Source: Bacteroidota bacterium
GTDB lineage: Bacteria; Bacteroidota; Bacteroidia; UBA4408
Direction: 5' to 3'
Length of the DNA: 64,000 nt
NCBI GenBank assembly: GCA_963169745.1
Contig: CAUJCU010000002.1
Span: 248,001 to 312,000 of the forward strand
Shown: one piece after another, positions 1-9,822 of the stretch
How positions within the stretch are numbered: position 1 is the first letter of the stretch
How the letters are laid out: each line of letters opens with the position of its first letter
The notes under the pieces: model-generated
The model's input: the letters and a program-made list of their open reading frames with translations, nothing else
Told to the model about the DNA's origin: nothing
Databases searched by the model: none
Program-made: the position numbers and the translations under genes

Positions 1-2
1 AA

Positions 3-629
3 TTGGCATATTTTCAATCACTACAAGAAACTTATGAAAGCAATTGGAAAAACAACCTTATAAGTAAAAAATTATTAGCAACACTTACAAATAATTCTAT
101 CGAACCCAATAATCTAATTGATTACAATTATAAGTTAATAACTGGTATTTATTTGAGTAAAATATTAGGACAAGAAGTAATTGATCTCCACGATGATAGT
201 ACTACTATTTTTAATGTTGCAAAACAGTGCCCTTTAGCTGGAGGAAATGCTGTTTATTGGGCGCGAGCAATGTTTGAAACATTAGTACCTTATATGAATT
301 ATAATGACGATTCTGCATGTGTGCAAATTGTTGAAGAAAGAAGATCAAATGAGATAAGTTCAAAAGCTTTATTAGATTTGAATCAGCAGAATAATTTATT
401 GCAAGTCTATCCTAACCCTACCAATGGATTAATAACTGTAAACTCAGGTGAAAATCAAAATATCATATTAATTGAGCTATTTGATTTAATTGGCAATAGA
501 TTAAAAATAGATAATTATTCTAGAAATATAGTTGAATTGGATTACACTAATATCTCAAAAGGCAGCTATACATTGAAAATCACCAATCAAAACAATAGAA
601 TCAATTACTTTAAAATTGTTATCCAATAA
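3..629 (+). CDS. T9SS type A sorting domain-containing protein, 5'-truncated by window edge
   Basis: C-terminus VYPNPTNGLITV...IELFDLIGNRL...GSYTLKI...FKIVIQ matches the T9SS type A sorting pattern; the 'start' at position 3 is a TTG at the window edge, so the real N-terminus is outside. Confidence 0.8.
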   Translation: MAYFQSLQETYESNWKNNLISKKLLATLTNNSIEPNNLIDYNYKLITGIYLSKILGQEVIDLHDDSTTIFNVAKQCPLAGGNAVYWARAMFETLVPYMNYNDDSACVQIVEERRSNEISSKALLDLNQQNNLLQVYPNPTNGLITVNSGENQNIILIELFDLIGNRLKIDNYSRNIVELDYTNISKGSYTLKITNQNNRINYFKIVIQ

Positions 630-640
630 ATAAATATTCT

Positions 641-676
641 ATATGCAAACAACTCTATTATGAGTTGTTTGCATAT
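641..676. terminator. perfect long inverted repeat between two T9SS genes, possible terminator/RNA hairpin
   Basis: ATATGCAAACAACTC (641-655) - tattat - GAGTTGTTTGCATAT (662-676); 15 bp perfect, 16 bp with flanking T/A; no strong T-tract. Confidence 0.5.
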
Positions 677-690
677 AATCTTTAAAAGAT

Positions 691-2226
691 ATGAAAAAAC
701 TAATACAAATAATTGTAACTATAGCTATTTCTATTTTGCATGTTTATGGGCAAAATACTAATGAAGGCTATTCTAATAATCGTTTATTGGGATATTATAA
801 TTCAAATGCACCATATAGAGGTCTTCAATTTAATTCTTACAGTGGTACAGAGACCTTAGACAGTATCCCTCTTCCATTTCAGTTTTATAGTAATAGCGCA
901 AATATTTCTGATGAACAAGGCAATCTTTTATTTTACTCCAATGGGTTTCATATTGCAAATGCACAAAATCAAATAATACCGAATGGTGATTCATTAGGGT
1001 ATGTTTATTTGCCTGGATCGTATGGGAATCTGTTTACAAATTATAACGTTTTTGGCGCACCGCTGCCTCAATCTTCAATTATTTTACCCACACCAGGTAA
1101 CAGTAATACTTTCACCATAATTTATGCTACACTATATGATACTGTAAATTGGGATCATACATTCAAACCAAGTAAATTTCTGAAAAGGGCTATTGTTGAA
1201 AAAGATTCAAACGGAATTTATTTTGTTTCAGAAAAGGATAAAGTTTTAATACAAGATACAATTTTGGCAGGAAGTATTTTTGCAGTAAAGCATGGAAATG
1301 GGAGAGATTGGTGGGTTTTTGTACAAAAATTTTCAGTAAGCAAGTACTTTAAATTACTTATTACACCAGATAGTACCTATATTACAACTGGTGTTTATCC
1401 TGGGATTCCTGCCTTTATTGATGCTTGCAATGTAATATTTTCTAAAAATGGAAGGCAATTTGGACGTGCAGTAAATAATGCCTGGCAGGCAAGGTTTTAT
1501 GATTTCGACAGATGTACTGGCGAGTTTAGTAATTTAATTTATGACAATACGCTTTCGCCCCAGTCCCATGCAGGAAATGCCTATAGCCCACGTGGTAAAT
1601 ATTTTTATTTTAGCGAAACTCAAAAAGTTTGGCGCTATAATCTGCAAGCCCCTGATATTCCTGCTAGTAAAGAATTGGTTTACACACATACAGGATACAT
1701 AGATCCTATTTTTAATATTCCGTCCAATTATTGGACTATGGATACACCGCATGATGGCCGAATTTACATTATTGGAAGTAGTTCCATTCACCGCCAAAGT
1801 TGGATAGATTACCCTGATACACCAAATGTGGCCGATGTAGGTTTTCATCATTATGAGTACGTTCTACCACGGCCAAATAATGGTTCTAATACTTATCATC
1901 CTAATTACACTTTAGGGCCAGATATTGGCTGCCCATGCGATACATTAAACTTAACTGTAAAACAAATTGATATAAACAAACCTTTAGGTTTAAAAGTATT
2001 TCCAAATCCAACAGATGAACTGTTTACGATAAGCTATGAAGCATTAAGAGAAAATTTAGGAAGTTTGTATATTTATGATGTTGTGGGTAAAGAAGTTCAT
2101 AGGCAATACCTTAGCCCTTGGAGCAACAGGCAACATATTGATGTAGGTAAATTACCACCAGGAGTTTATGGCGTAAGGGTATTTATAAATGGAAGAACAG
2201 AAAGCTTGAAAGTGATTGTGAATTGA
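691..2226 (+). CDS. T9SS type A sorting domain-containing secreted protein
   Basis: N-terminal signal peptide MKKLIQIIVTIAISILHVYGQ; C-terminal LKVFPNPTDELFTISYE...LYIYDVVGKEV...GVYGVRVFINGRTESLKVIVN. Confidence 0.85.
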   Translation: MKKLIQIIVTIAISILHVYGQNTNEGYSNNRLLGYYNSNAPYRGLQFNSYSGTETLDSIPLPFQFYSNSANISDEQGNLLFYSNGFHIANAQNQIIPNGDSLGYVYLPGSYGNLFTNYNVFGAPLPQSSIILPTPGNSNTFTIIYATLYDTVNWDHTFKPSKFLKRAIVEKDSNGIYFVSEKDKVLIQDTILAGSIFAVKHGNGRDWWVFVQKFSVSKYFKLLITPDSTYITTGVYPGIPAFIDACNVIFSKNGRQFGRAVNNAWQARFYDFDRCTGEFSNLIYDNTLSPQSHAGNAYSPRGKYFYFSETQKVWRYNLQAPDIPASKELVYTHTGYIDPIFNIPSNYWTMDTPHDGRIYIIGSSSIHRQSWIDYPDTPNVADVGFHHYEYVLPRPNNGSNTYHPNYTLGPDIGCPCDTLNLTVKQIDINKPLGLKVFPNPTDELFTISYEALRENLGSLYIYDVVGKEVHRQYLSPWSNRQHIDVGKLPPGVYGVRVFINGRTESLKVIVN

Positions 2227-2332
2227 TGTTTTAATAAATGTAATTGGTGTATCGTTATTATTGGTTGATATAAATAATGAATACTTGTTTTGAGCCTTAG
2301 GAAGAAGGATTAATAAATTCTAAATAGCGATT

Positions 2333-2707
2333 ATGAAAAAAATAAAATCTTTAATACTCATATTATTTGTGTCTAATTTTACCTACGCACAGCCTGCCGA
2401 AGGAGCCTATTTTAGTAACATTGAACTTCAATTACATCCTCGAAAAGTAATTGCTCCCAATGGCCAAATAGCTTACATGTGGAGTGATTGTTACGAACAA
2501 TTAAACTTTATGCAAAGAGCCGACTTAAAAATTTATTATGATAGTGTATTAATCTTTGTAAACAAAAAACTTGAAGAAGCAAAAATAAATGCAATTCAAA
2601 ATCCTAAAATACCCAGTGAAGTTGGTTTATGGGAAGCCGAAAAATCATTTTACATGCGAAAATTGCAGTATATTAAAGCTTATGACGATTGGGAGATGGG
2701 CCAATAA
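2333..2707 (+). CDS. small secreted hypothetical protein
   Basis: ORF with signal peptide MKKIKSLILILFVSNFTYAQ; no recognised domain. Confidence 0.6.
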   Translation: MKKIKSLILILFVSNFTYAQPAEGAYFSNIELQLHPRKVIAPNGQIAYMWSDCYEQLNFMQRADLKIYYDSVLIFVNKKLEEAKINAIQNPKIPSEVGLWEAEKSFYMRKLQYIKAYDDWEMGQ

Positions 2708-2804
2708 GCTATATTTATAAATTCCTTAAGGTTCACCTTTAATTAAACGCATTAAAGTAATAATGAAAAGAATACTACAACTCATACTAACAAAGGGTTA
2801 TAGT

Positions 2805-2827
2805 GAAGGAAATGTACCTTTTCCTTC
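2805..2827. terminator. weak hairpin upstream of pruA promoter
   Basis: GAAGGAAA (2805-2812) tgtacct TTTCCTTC (2820-2827). Confidence 0.25.
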
Positions 2828-2847
2828 TTAAATTTAATCAAAATCAG

Positions 2848-2855
2848 TATCTTTG
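2848..2855 (+). promoter_or_regulatory. Bacteroidota -7 element (TAnnTTTG) upstream of pruA
   Basis: TATCTTTG, 32 bp upstream of ATG at 2888. Confidence 0.5.
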
Positions 2856-2887
2856 CGGTCGCAATAAATGCCTAAAAAATTTCAATT

Positions 2888-4513
2888 ATGTCAACAGGTT
2901 TTTTTAATGTTCCAACAGCTGCTAACGAGCCGGTAAAAAATTATGCTCCAGGCTCACCGGAACGAAAATTATTACAAGATACCATAGCTGCTATGCGCAA
3001 CCAACAATTGGATATTCCAATGTATATAGGTGGTTGCGAAATAAGAACAAACGATAAAGCAACGCTTACCTCACCTCACGACCATCAACATGTATTGGGG
3101 TATTATCATAAAGGAAATCAAAATCATGTAACTCAAGCCATTGAAGCTGCTCTTGCTGCTCGTCAATCATGGGCTGCTATGAGTTGGGAACACCGTGCTT
3201 CCATTTTCTTAAAAGCTGCCGAACTTGCTGCCGGTCCCTATCGGATGCGTTTAAATGCAGCTACTATGATGGGACAAAGCAAAAATGTGTATCAGGCCGA
3301 AATTGATGCTGCCTGTGAATTTACTGATTTTCTTCGTTTCAATGTGCAATATATGACGGAGATTTACAAACAACAACCTCTTTCATCGCCAGGTGTATGG
3401 AATAGGGTAGAACAACGCCCATTAGAAGGTTTTGTTTTTGCACTAACCCCATTTAATTTTACTGCCATAGCCGGCAATTTACCTTCTAGCCCTGCTCTAA
3501 TGGGCAATGTAGTTGTTTGGAAGCCAGCTAATACACAAATATATGCAGCTAACGTGTTGATGCAACTATTTAGAGAAGCGGGCGTTCCGGATGGGGTAAT
3601 AAATTTAGTATTTGTTTCAGGACCTGATGCCGGTGAAGTTATTTTTAAACACCCTGATTTTGCAGGAATTCACTTTACCGGGTCAACTGGTGTTTTTCAA
3701 GATATTTGGAAAACCATCGGGAGCAATATTTATCGTTACAAAAGTTATCCTCGTATAGTTGGCGAAACAGGAGGTAAAGATTTCATTATGGCTCATGCTT
3801 CTGCCGATGTGAAAATATTGGCTACAGCACTATCGCGAGGAGCATTTGAATATCAAGGACAAAAGTGTAGTGCTGCTTCAAGAGCTTACATCCCTTCTAA
3901 TTTATGGGAAGAAACAAAGTCTCTTTTGATTGCTGATTTAAAGTCTTTTAAAATGGGACCTACAGAAGATTTTAGTAATTTTATTAATGCGGTAATAGAT
4001 GAAAAATCATTTCATAAATTAACCCAATACATTGATCAGGCAAAAAATGATAAAAATGTTGAAATAATTGCCGGAGGTAATTATGACAAAAGTAAAGGTT
4101 GGTTTATTGAACCTACCGTAATTCTCACAAAAGATCCACAATACACCACCATGTGCGAAGAACTCTTTGGACCTGTGCTGACTATTTTTGTGTATCCGCA
4201 CGATAAATACGAAGAAACTTTAGAAATAGTAGATAAAACTTCTATTTATGCTCTAACCGGAGCCATCATAGCTCAAGATAGATACGCCATTGAGTTAGCT
4301 ACTAAGAGACTAAATAATAGTGCCGGTAACTTTTACATCAATGATAAATGCACGGGTGCCGTAGTTGGTCAGCAACCTTTTGGAGGGGCACGTGGAAGCG
4401 GAACCAATGATAAAGCCGGAAGTATGATTAACCTCTTACGATGGGTTTCACCCCGTACTATCAAAGAAGTGTTCGTTCCGCCAACAGACTATCGTTATCC
4501 ATTTTTAGGTTAA
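2888..4513 (+). CDS. pruA: 1-pyrroline-5-carboxylate dehydrogenase (L-glutamate gamma-semialdehyde dehydrogenase)
   Basis: ALDH family: IHFTGSTGVF, VGETGGKDF, YQGQKCSAASRAYIP (catalytic Cys), EELFGPVLTIFVY, QQPFGGARGSGTNDKAG. Confidence 0.95.
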   Translation: MSTGFFNVPTAANEPVKNYAPGSPERKLLQDTIAAMRNQQLDIPMYIGGCEIRTNDKATLTSPHDHQHVLGYYHKGNQNHVTQAIEAALAARQSWAAMSWEHRASIFLKAAELAAGPYRMRLNAATMMGQSKNVYQAEIDAACEFTDFLRFNVQYMTEIYKQQPLSSPGVWNRVEQRPLEGFVFALTPFNFTAIAGNLPSSPALMGNVVVWKPANTQIYAANVLMQLFREAGVPDGVINLVFVSGPDAGEVIFKHPDFAGIHFTGSTGVFQDIWKTIGSNIYRYKSYPRIVGETGGKDFIMAHASADVKILATALSRGAFEYQGQKCSAASRAYIPSNLWEETKSLLIADLKSFKMGPTEDFSNFINAVIDEKSFHKLTQYIDQAKNDKNVEIIAGGNYDKSKGWFIEPTVILTKDPQYTTMCEELFGPVLTIFVYPHDKYEETLEIVDKTSIYALTGAIIAQDRYAIELATKRLNNSAGNFYINDKCTGAVVGQQPFGGARGSGTNDKAGSMINLLRWVSPRTIKEVFVPPTDYRYPFLG

Positions 4514-4522
4514 TTATCCTTT

Positions 4523-6343
4523 TTAATTGGAGGTATTTGAACTTACTTTATTAAAGTATTCAAATACAATAACCGACTTTTTCTCCCCTATAACGGCCTC
4601 AAGTTCTGCAAATGAGCTTGAGGCTATTTTTTTTACTGATTTAAAATGAGCTAATAAGGCAGTGGCCGTAGTATGGCCAATTCCATTTATGTTTGTTAGT
4701 TCGGTTTTTATGGTTTCTTTACTGCGTTTGTTGCGGTGATGTGTAATTCCAAAACGATGAGCCTCATCTCGAATGTGTTGTATTATTTTTAATGTTTCTC
4801 CTTTCTTATCTAAATAAAGTGGCACGGAATCACCCGGGTAATATATTTCTTCTAATTTTTTTGCTATTCCTATAATTGCCACTTTCCCTCGCAATTCTAA
4901 TTTTTCAATACTATTTAATGCAGCACTCAATTGTCCTTTCCCGCCATCAATAACTATTAAATCAGGAAGCGGCTGCTGTTCTTCTAATAAGCGTTTATAC
5001 CTTCTGTAAATGATCTCTTCCATTGAAGCAAAATCGTTAGGTCCTTCTACAGTTTTAATATTAAAATGTCGGTAATCTTTTTTGCTGGGTTTTAAATTTT
5101 TAAAAACAGTCATGGCGGCAACTGGAAATGCACCTTGTATATTACTGTTGTCAAAACATTCAATATGTCGGGGCTCTGTATTAAGACGCAAATCCTTAAC
5201 CATTTGTGTAAAAATTCGCTTCGTATGGCGTTCGGGATCAATTAAATCCATTTGTTTTTGGCGGTCTTTCTTATAGAACTCAACATTACGTAAACTCAAA
5301 TCCAATAATTTCCTTTTATCTCCGCGTTGTGGCACAATAAATCGAATTTCGTGAGCAGCTAAATCAATAGGAAATGGAACAATAACCTCGTTCGAAGTAC
5401 TGCCAAAAAGGGTTCTAAGCTCCATAAACCCCATGAGTAGTAAATCCTGATTGCTTTCATTAAGTTTCTTCTTAAGCTCCATAGTGTGCCCTTGAACAAC
5501 AGCACCATTAACAACTTTAAGATAATTTATATAAGCAAAATTTTCATTTGATGAAATGGTAACTACATCAACATTATTTATTGCCGAATTAACAACTACA
5601 GATTTACTTTGATAATTTTCCAGAGCACTTATTTTAAGCTTAATCTGTTGCGCTTTCTCGAACTCAAATGCAACAGCGTATTGCTGCATTCTTTCTTTTA
5701 ATTTTTTAATTATTCCTTGAATATTGCCTTTTAAAATTTGTTTTATTTCGGCTATATTCTTGTCATAATCGTCTTTACTCTGCTTTCCCACACAAGGTGC
5801 ATTACAATTACCAATGTGGTACTCCAAACAAACTTTAAATTTTCCGGCATTAATATGCTTCTCGGTAAGGTGTAGATTGCATGTTCTAAGCTTGTAATTA
5901 GATTTTATTAAGTCAAGCAGTGTGTGCATCATTTTTATCGAAGCATAAGGACCAAAATAGGTTGAGCCGTCTTTTACAATTTGCCGTGTTGCAAAAACTC
6001 TGGGGAAATCTTCATTTTTTACAACTATACAAGGGTATGTTTTGTCGTCTTTAAGTAAAACATTGTATTTGGGCTGATACTTCTTTATCAGGTTGTTTTC
6101 AAGCAGTAAAGCGTCAAACTCGGTTTCAACCAAAATGGTTTTAATATCACATATTTGACGCACAAGTGATCGGGTCTTGTTATTCTGTTGCTTGTCTTTT
6201 ATTAAATAAGAAGTGACTCTTTTTTTTAAAGATTTTGCTTTACCTATGTATATAATAATTCCATCAGCATCAAAATACTGATACACCCCCGGCTTATCTG
6301 GTAGATTTTTTACTATACCGTTTAAATACTCATTTTTAATCAT
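4523..6343 (-). CDS. uvrC: excinuclease ABC subunit C
   Basis: GIY-YIG N-terminus (PGVYQYFDADGIIIYIGKAKSLKKRVTSYL), UVR motif, IECFDNSNIQG and IVIDGGKGQLSAA endonuclease motifs, C-terminal HhH. Confidence 0.97.
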   Translation of the reverse strand: MIKNEYLNGIVKNLPDKPGVYQYFDADGIIIYIGKAKSLKKRVTSYLIKDKQQNNKTRSLVRQICDIKTILVETEFDALLLENNLIKKYQPKYNVLLKDDKTYPCIVVKNEDFPRVFATRQIVKDGSTYFGPYASIKMMHTLLDLIKSNYKLRTCNLHLTEKHINAGKFKVCLEYHIGNCNAPCVGKQSKDDYDKNIAEIKQILKGNIQGIIKKLKERMQQYAVAFEFEKAQQIKLKISALENYQSKSVVVNSAINNVDVVTISSNENFAYINYLKVVNGAVVQGHTMELKKKLNESNQDLLLMGFMELRTLFGSTSNEVIVPFPIDLAAHEIRFIVPQRGDKRKLLDLSLRNVEFYKKDRQKQMDLIDPERHTKRIFTQMVKDLRLNTEPRHIECFDNSNIQGAFPVAAMTVFKNLKPSKKDYRHFNIKTVEGPNDFASMEEIIYRRYKRLLEEQQPLPDLIVIDGGKGQLSAALNSIEKLELRGKVAIIGIAKKLEEIYYPGDSVPLYLDKKGETLKIIQHIRDEAHRFGITHHRNKRSKETIKTELTNINGIGHTTATALLAHFKSVKKIASSSFAELEAVIGEKKSVIVFEYFNKVSSNTSN

Positions 6344-6371
6344 GAGCTATTTTTTATAGAGAGGAAATTTT

Positions 6372-7718
6372 TTAATTTGACTCCAAAGAATTGGGAGGAG
6401 GCTGTGGTTTATTCCTCCTGTTTTTATGCTGTTGAGCTTTGTTATTTCCCTTATTTTGAGCCTCTTTATTTTCTTGATTATTTCTTCTTTTCTGCCCTTC
6501 TTGTGTAGCTTTAGGCTGCACAGGCGGTACTTGCTTTTTAGGTAATTCGGGCTGTTCTTTCCTTGTTGGTTGTGGTTTATCTACCTGGATTGTAGCTGCT
6601 TCAGGGTTTTTCTTCTTCTTTTTTTTCTTTTTCTTCTTTGCATTATCAAAACGTGTTAAACTATCCTGACCAACTACATTTTCATAGTCTGGAAGGTTTA
6701 TTTCTGGAGCCTCAGTTTTGGTAATTAAATCATCTGGCTTTTTGCCATCTTTATTGAGCTCAATTATTTCTTTAACCCGCTCAACAGATAATGGAATAAA
6801 GTTACTGGGGCTATCAAAATAAGAAAACCACATAATTCGTTTAAAAATATCTGTTTTCTGATGAAATGCTCTTCCCTTGGTAGATTCTAGTTTGGTATTT
6901 GTATCCGGTAAATCTTTAAGAGCATCCATATAGCTATCTAATTCAAAATTCAAACAACATTTTAGTTTCCCACATTGCCCGGCTAATTTTAAAGGATTTA
7001 ATGATAATTGCTGATAACGCGCTGCACTGGTTGCAACACTTCTAAAATCGGTAAGCCAAGTAGAGCAGCATAGCTCACGACCACAGGAGCCAATACCTCC
7101 CAATCGGCTTGCTTCTTGCCTTGCTCCTATTTGTTTCATCTCAATTTTTACTTTAAATTCATCGGCCATTACTTTTATCAACTCTCTAAAATCAACCCGG
7201 TCATCAGCTGTATAATAAAATACGGCCTTCGTCTTATCTCCCTGGTACTCCACATCACTAATTTTCATTTGCAATTTTAGCTTCAAAGCTAATGTTCTGG
7301 CTTTAAACATGGTGGGCTCTTCCAATTTTCGGGCTTCATGCCATTTATCAATATCATTTTGTTTGGCTTTACGATATACTTTTTTTAATTCAGATTCTGG
7401 TGTTTTCACATTTTTCTTTTTCATCTGCAGACTTACTAATTCGCCTGTCATTGAAACAACACCAATATCATGGCCTGGCGAAACTTCAGTAGCAACAACA
7501 TCGCCCTGAAAAAGCTCAACTCCAGTTTGGTTGGTAAAAAAATCTTTTCTGCCGTTTTTAAAACGTACCTCAACTATGTTAGGAGCAGGAATATTTTTTG
7601 GATACTCCATGTGTGCTAACCAGTCAAAAACGGTTAATTTGCCACAACTGGTACATGAAGATTTTTTTCCACATCCTCCTCCTTCGTCTTTATTAGTACT
7701 ACAACCTGTACAACTCAT
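6372..7718 (-). CDS. ricT: PSP1 domain-containing protein, RicT/YaaT-like
   Basis: PSP1 core: GIGSCGRELCCSTWLTDFRSV, LSLNPLKLAGQCGKLKCCLNFELDSY; adjacent to holB; Cys-rich N-terminus and Lys-rich low-complexity C-terminus. Confidence 0.85.
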   Translation of the reverse strand: MSCTGCSTNKDEGGGCGKKSSCTSCGKLTVFDWLAHMEYPKNIPAPNIVEVRFKNGRKDFFTNQTGVELFQGDVVATEVSPGHDIGVVSMTGELVSLQMKKKNVKTPESELKKVYRKAKQNDIDKWHEARKLEEPTMFKARTLALKLKLQMKISDVEYQGDKTKAVFYYTADDRVDFRELIKVMADEFKVKIEMKQIGARQEASRLGGIGSCGRELCCSTWLTDFRSVATSAARYQQLSLNPLKLAGQCGKLKCCLNFELDSYMDALKDLPDTNTKLESTKGRAFHQKTDIFKRIMWFSYFDSPSNFIPLSVERVKEIIELNKDGKKPDDLITKTEAPEINLPDYENVVGQDSLTRFDNAKKKKKKKKKKNPEAATIQVDKPQPTRKEQPELPKKQVPPVQPKATQEGQKRRNNQENKEAQNKGNNKAQQHKNRRNKPQPPPNSLESN

Positions 7719-7760
7719 ATTTGTTATTCTAAAATGGAAAACTAAATGTCCTTTTAAGCC

Positions 7761-8912
7761 TTAGGCTACCTTAGGAGTTTCAGCTTTTCGGTTTAATAAT
7801 GTACTGATTCTAAACGACAAGTTCAGAAAAAGTATTTTTGCATTAGCATTTCGCTCTAATGAATAATGTGCTTGATTAAAAGTTTCAAGCAAATCATCAA
7901 TATTATATTGATGTATAAACGGTGAAAACTTTTGTAAAGAATCTTTATGTACCGGATGTAGCTTAACCAAATCTGGCAACTGTAAATTCATCATTAAAGT
8001 TTGCCTCAACAATTTTATGGTGTGAATTAGAAAATTTTTTTGATTTTCACGCCCCTGTTCTGCCATTCTATCCACCCAGCCTAATATTTTTGGCATGTTA
8101 ATTCGAAAGCAGATACGCATCCAATCTAGAAAAACATCTACATCCCTTTTTAGGAGCTCTTCCTGAACAGACAGTTTTAATGCCAGGTTAAGATTGCCTT
8201 CACTTACCGTAGTGATTTGGCGTGCCATATTTTCATCTAAATTTGTTTCACGCAGCAAGTAGGTAATTATCTCATTGTCATTAATAGGGCTAAAGCGAAT
8301 AGCATGTGTTCTTGAACGTATGGTTCCAAGCAACAAGTCGGGAGTTTCTGCAACGAGCAAAAATATGGTCTTTTCAGGAGGTTCCTCTAGTATTTTTAGC
8401 AGCTTATTAGCCGTACTGTTATTCATACTTTCGGCCATCCATATTAATACCATCTTGTAAGCCCCTTCGTAGGCTGTAAGGCTAAGTTTACGAATAAGGC
8501 TGGCTCCCTCTTCGGTACTAATATTTCCCTGTTTATTTTCTATTCCTAAGCTTCTTAACCAATCGTACAAGCTAAGAAAAGGGTTTTCAAGTACATTATT
8601 GCGCCACTCTGCCATAAAATCATCAGAAACAGGATCTTTTTTAACAGAGGCAGTTGTATTTACCGGAAAAATAATATGAAAATCGGGATGGGCTAATTTT
8701 TCAAATTTAAGACATGAGGGACAAACGCCACAAGAATCATGCTCTCCTTTATTGTTGCAACTAAGATATTGGGCAAAAGCTATAGCCATGGGCAGGCACC
8801 CCGAGCCTTCAGGCCCAAAAAATAACTGAGCATGACTTACTCTCTGGTTTTTAACCTGTTGAACAAGATTATTTTTTACCCCACTATTTCCGGCAATGTC
8901 ATTAAACAGCAT
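7761..8912 (-). CDS. holB: DNA polymerase III delta' subunit
   Basis: AAA+ clamp-loader layout: FFGPEGSGCLPMAIAFAQYL, zinc motif C..CGVCPSCLK, NSTANKLLKILEEPPEKTIFLLV, SRTHAIRF. Confidence 0.88.
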   Translation of the reverse strand: MLFNDIAGNSGVKNNLVQQVKNQRVSHAQLFFGPEGSGCLPMAIAFAQYLSCNNKGEHDSCGVCPSCLKFEKLAHPDFHIIFPVNTTASVKKDPVSDDFMAEWRNNVLENPFLSLYDWLRSLGIENKQGNISTEEGASLIRKLSLTAYEGAYKMVLIWMAESMNNSTANKLLKILEEPPEKTIFLLVAETPDLLLGTIRSRTHAIRFSPINDNEIITYLLRETNLDENMARQITTVSEGNLNLALKLSVQEELLKRDVDVFLDWMRICFRINMPKILGWVDRMAEQGRENQKNFLIHTIKLLRQTLMMNLQLPDLVKLHPVHKDSLQKFSPFIHQYNIDDLLETFNQAHYSLERNANAKILFLNLSFRISTLLNRKAETPKVA

Positions 8913-9002
8913 AGCTTACAAGATGATTTTAACCTTTTAAGGTTAACCCTATTATGATACCGGAAGACACCGATACCTTGAATGCTCTGGTACTAAAAAG
9001 GT

Positions 9003-9734
9003 TTAGTTTACTATTAACCTTTGGGTATCAATAACGTTCCCGTTTGACTTTAAGGTAATAAAATAAATTCCTGAGGGCATGTCATCTACATTCAAATTAA
9101 CACTCTTGCTTCCAGCTGTTAACATTACATTCTTCTGTATTTGTCCTAAAACATTTCTAATTTCAAGATTTGACTGACTTGGGTTTAGTGTGTAATTAAC
9201 AGTAATACTATTTTTTGCCGGATTCGGGAACAAAGAATTTAATTTCGCAACAGGTGTTAAATCTTTAACTGATGTTGGAGTAGCAGAGAAATGTACTAAT
9301 ATAGATGCTCCATCAGTTGTGTCGGCTATATTCTCAATTCGGTAACGAATAGTGGTAATTCCATAATGTCCTTTAGGCTTATAGTCTAAATACATATTTA
9401 AAAAAGATTGGTTGGAATTTAAAATTACATTCCCTAATGAAATATTGGTTTGAGGAGAGTAACATGACTCCCAACAAAAATAGTTTTCAGTACTATCTAC
9501 AACAGATATTTCTGTTCTGGTCATTCGTAGCGTTTTTGAGCTAGGGCCTATGTTCTTAACTTCAAAACCACTTAAGGAATAGGGTAAATTTCCGGTGTAA
9601 TCTGTTATATCAAACCAACAGTTATAAGTTCCATTAGTATAATCTACACCATCTTTGGTTATTTGTACCTCTTGTGCAATAGTTGCACTTACAGAGGCTA
9701 TGGCTAATAATAGCAATAAGAATAGTTTTTTCAT
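9003..9734 (-). CDS. T9SS type A sorting domain-containing secreted protein (start revised to internal ATG)
   Basis: Signal peptide [21 protein letters not shown] begins at the 15th codon of the listed ORF; C-term LFPNPAKNSITVNYTL...LEIRNVLGQ...GIYFITLKSNGNVIDTQRLIVN. Confidence 0.85.
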   Translation of the reverse strand: MKKLFLLLLLAIASVSATIAQEVQITKDGVDYTNGTYNCWFDITDYTGNLPYSLSGFEVKNIGPSSKTLRMTRTEISVVDSTENYFCWESCYSPQTNISLGNVILNSNQSFLNMYLDYKPKGHYGITTIRYRIENIADTTDGASILVHFSATPTSVKDLTPVAKLNSLFPNPAKNSITVNYTLNPSQSNLEIRNVLGQIQKNVMLTAGSKSVNLNVDDMPSGIYFITLKSNGNVIDTQRLIVN

Positions 9735-9765
9735 AGTATATATATTGAGTGAATTATGTGAGATA

Positions 9766-9773
9766 CAAATATA
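9766..9773 (-). promoter_or_regulatory. Bacteroidota -7 element
   Basis: CAAATATA on + = TATATTTG on -, about 30 bp upstream of the ATG at 9734. Confidence 0.45.
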
Positions 9774-9822
9774 CAAAAAAATTAATCCTTTTTTAACTCA
9801 ACCTTTTAAAACAAGACATAAT

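Noticed and set aside
1534-1851. 105-aa minus-strand ORF within the T9SS gene at 691-2226
   Set aside because: Fully antisense to a coherent secreted protein; no supporting motifs.
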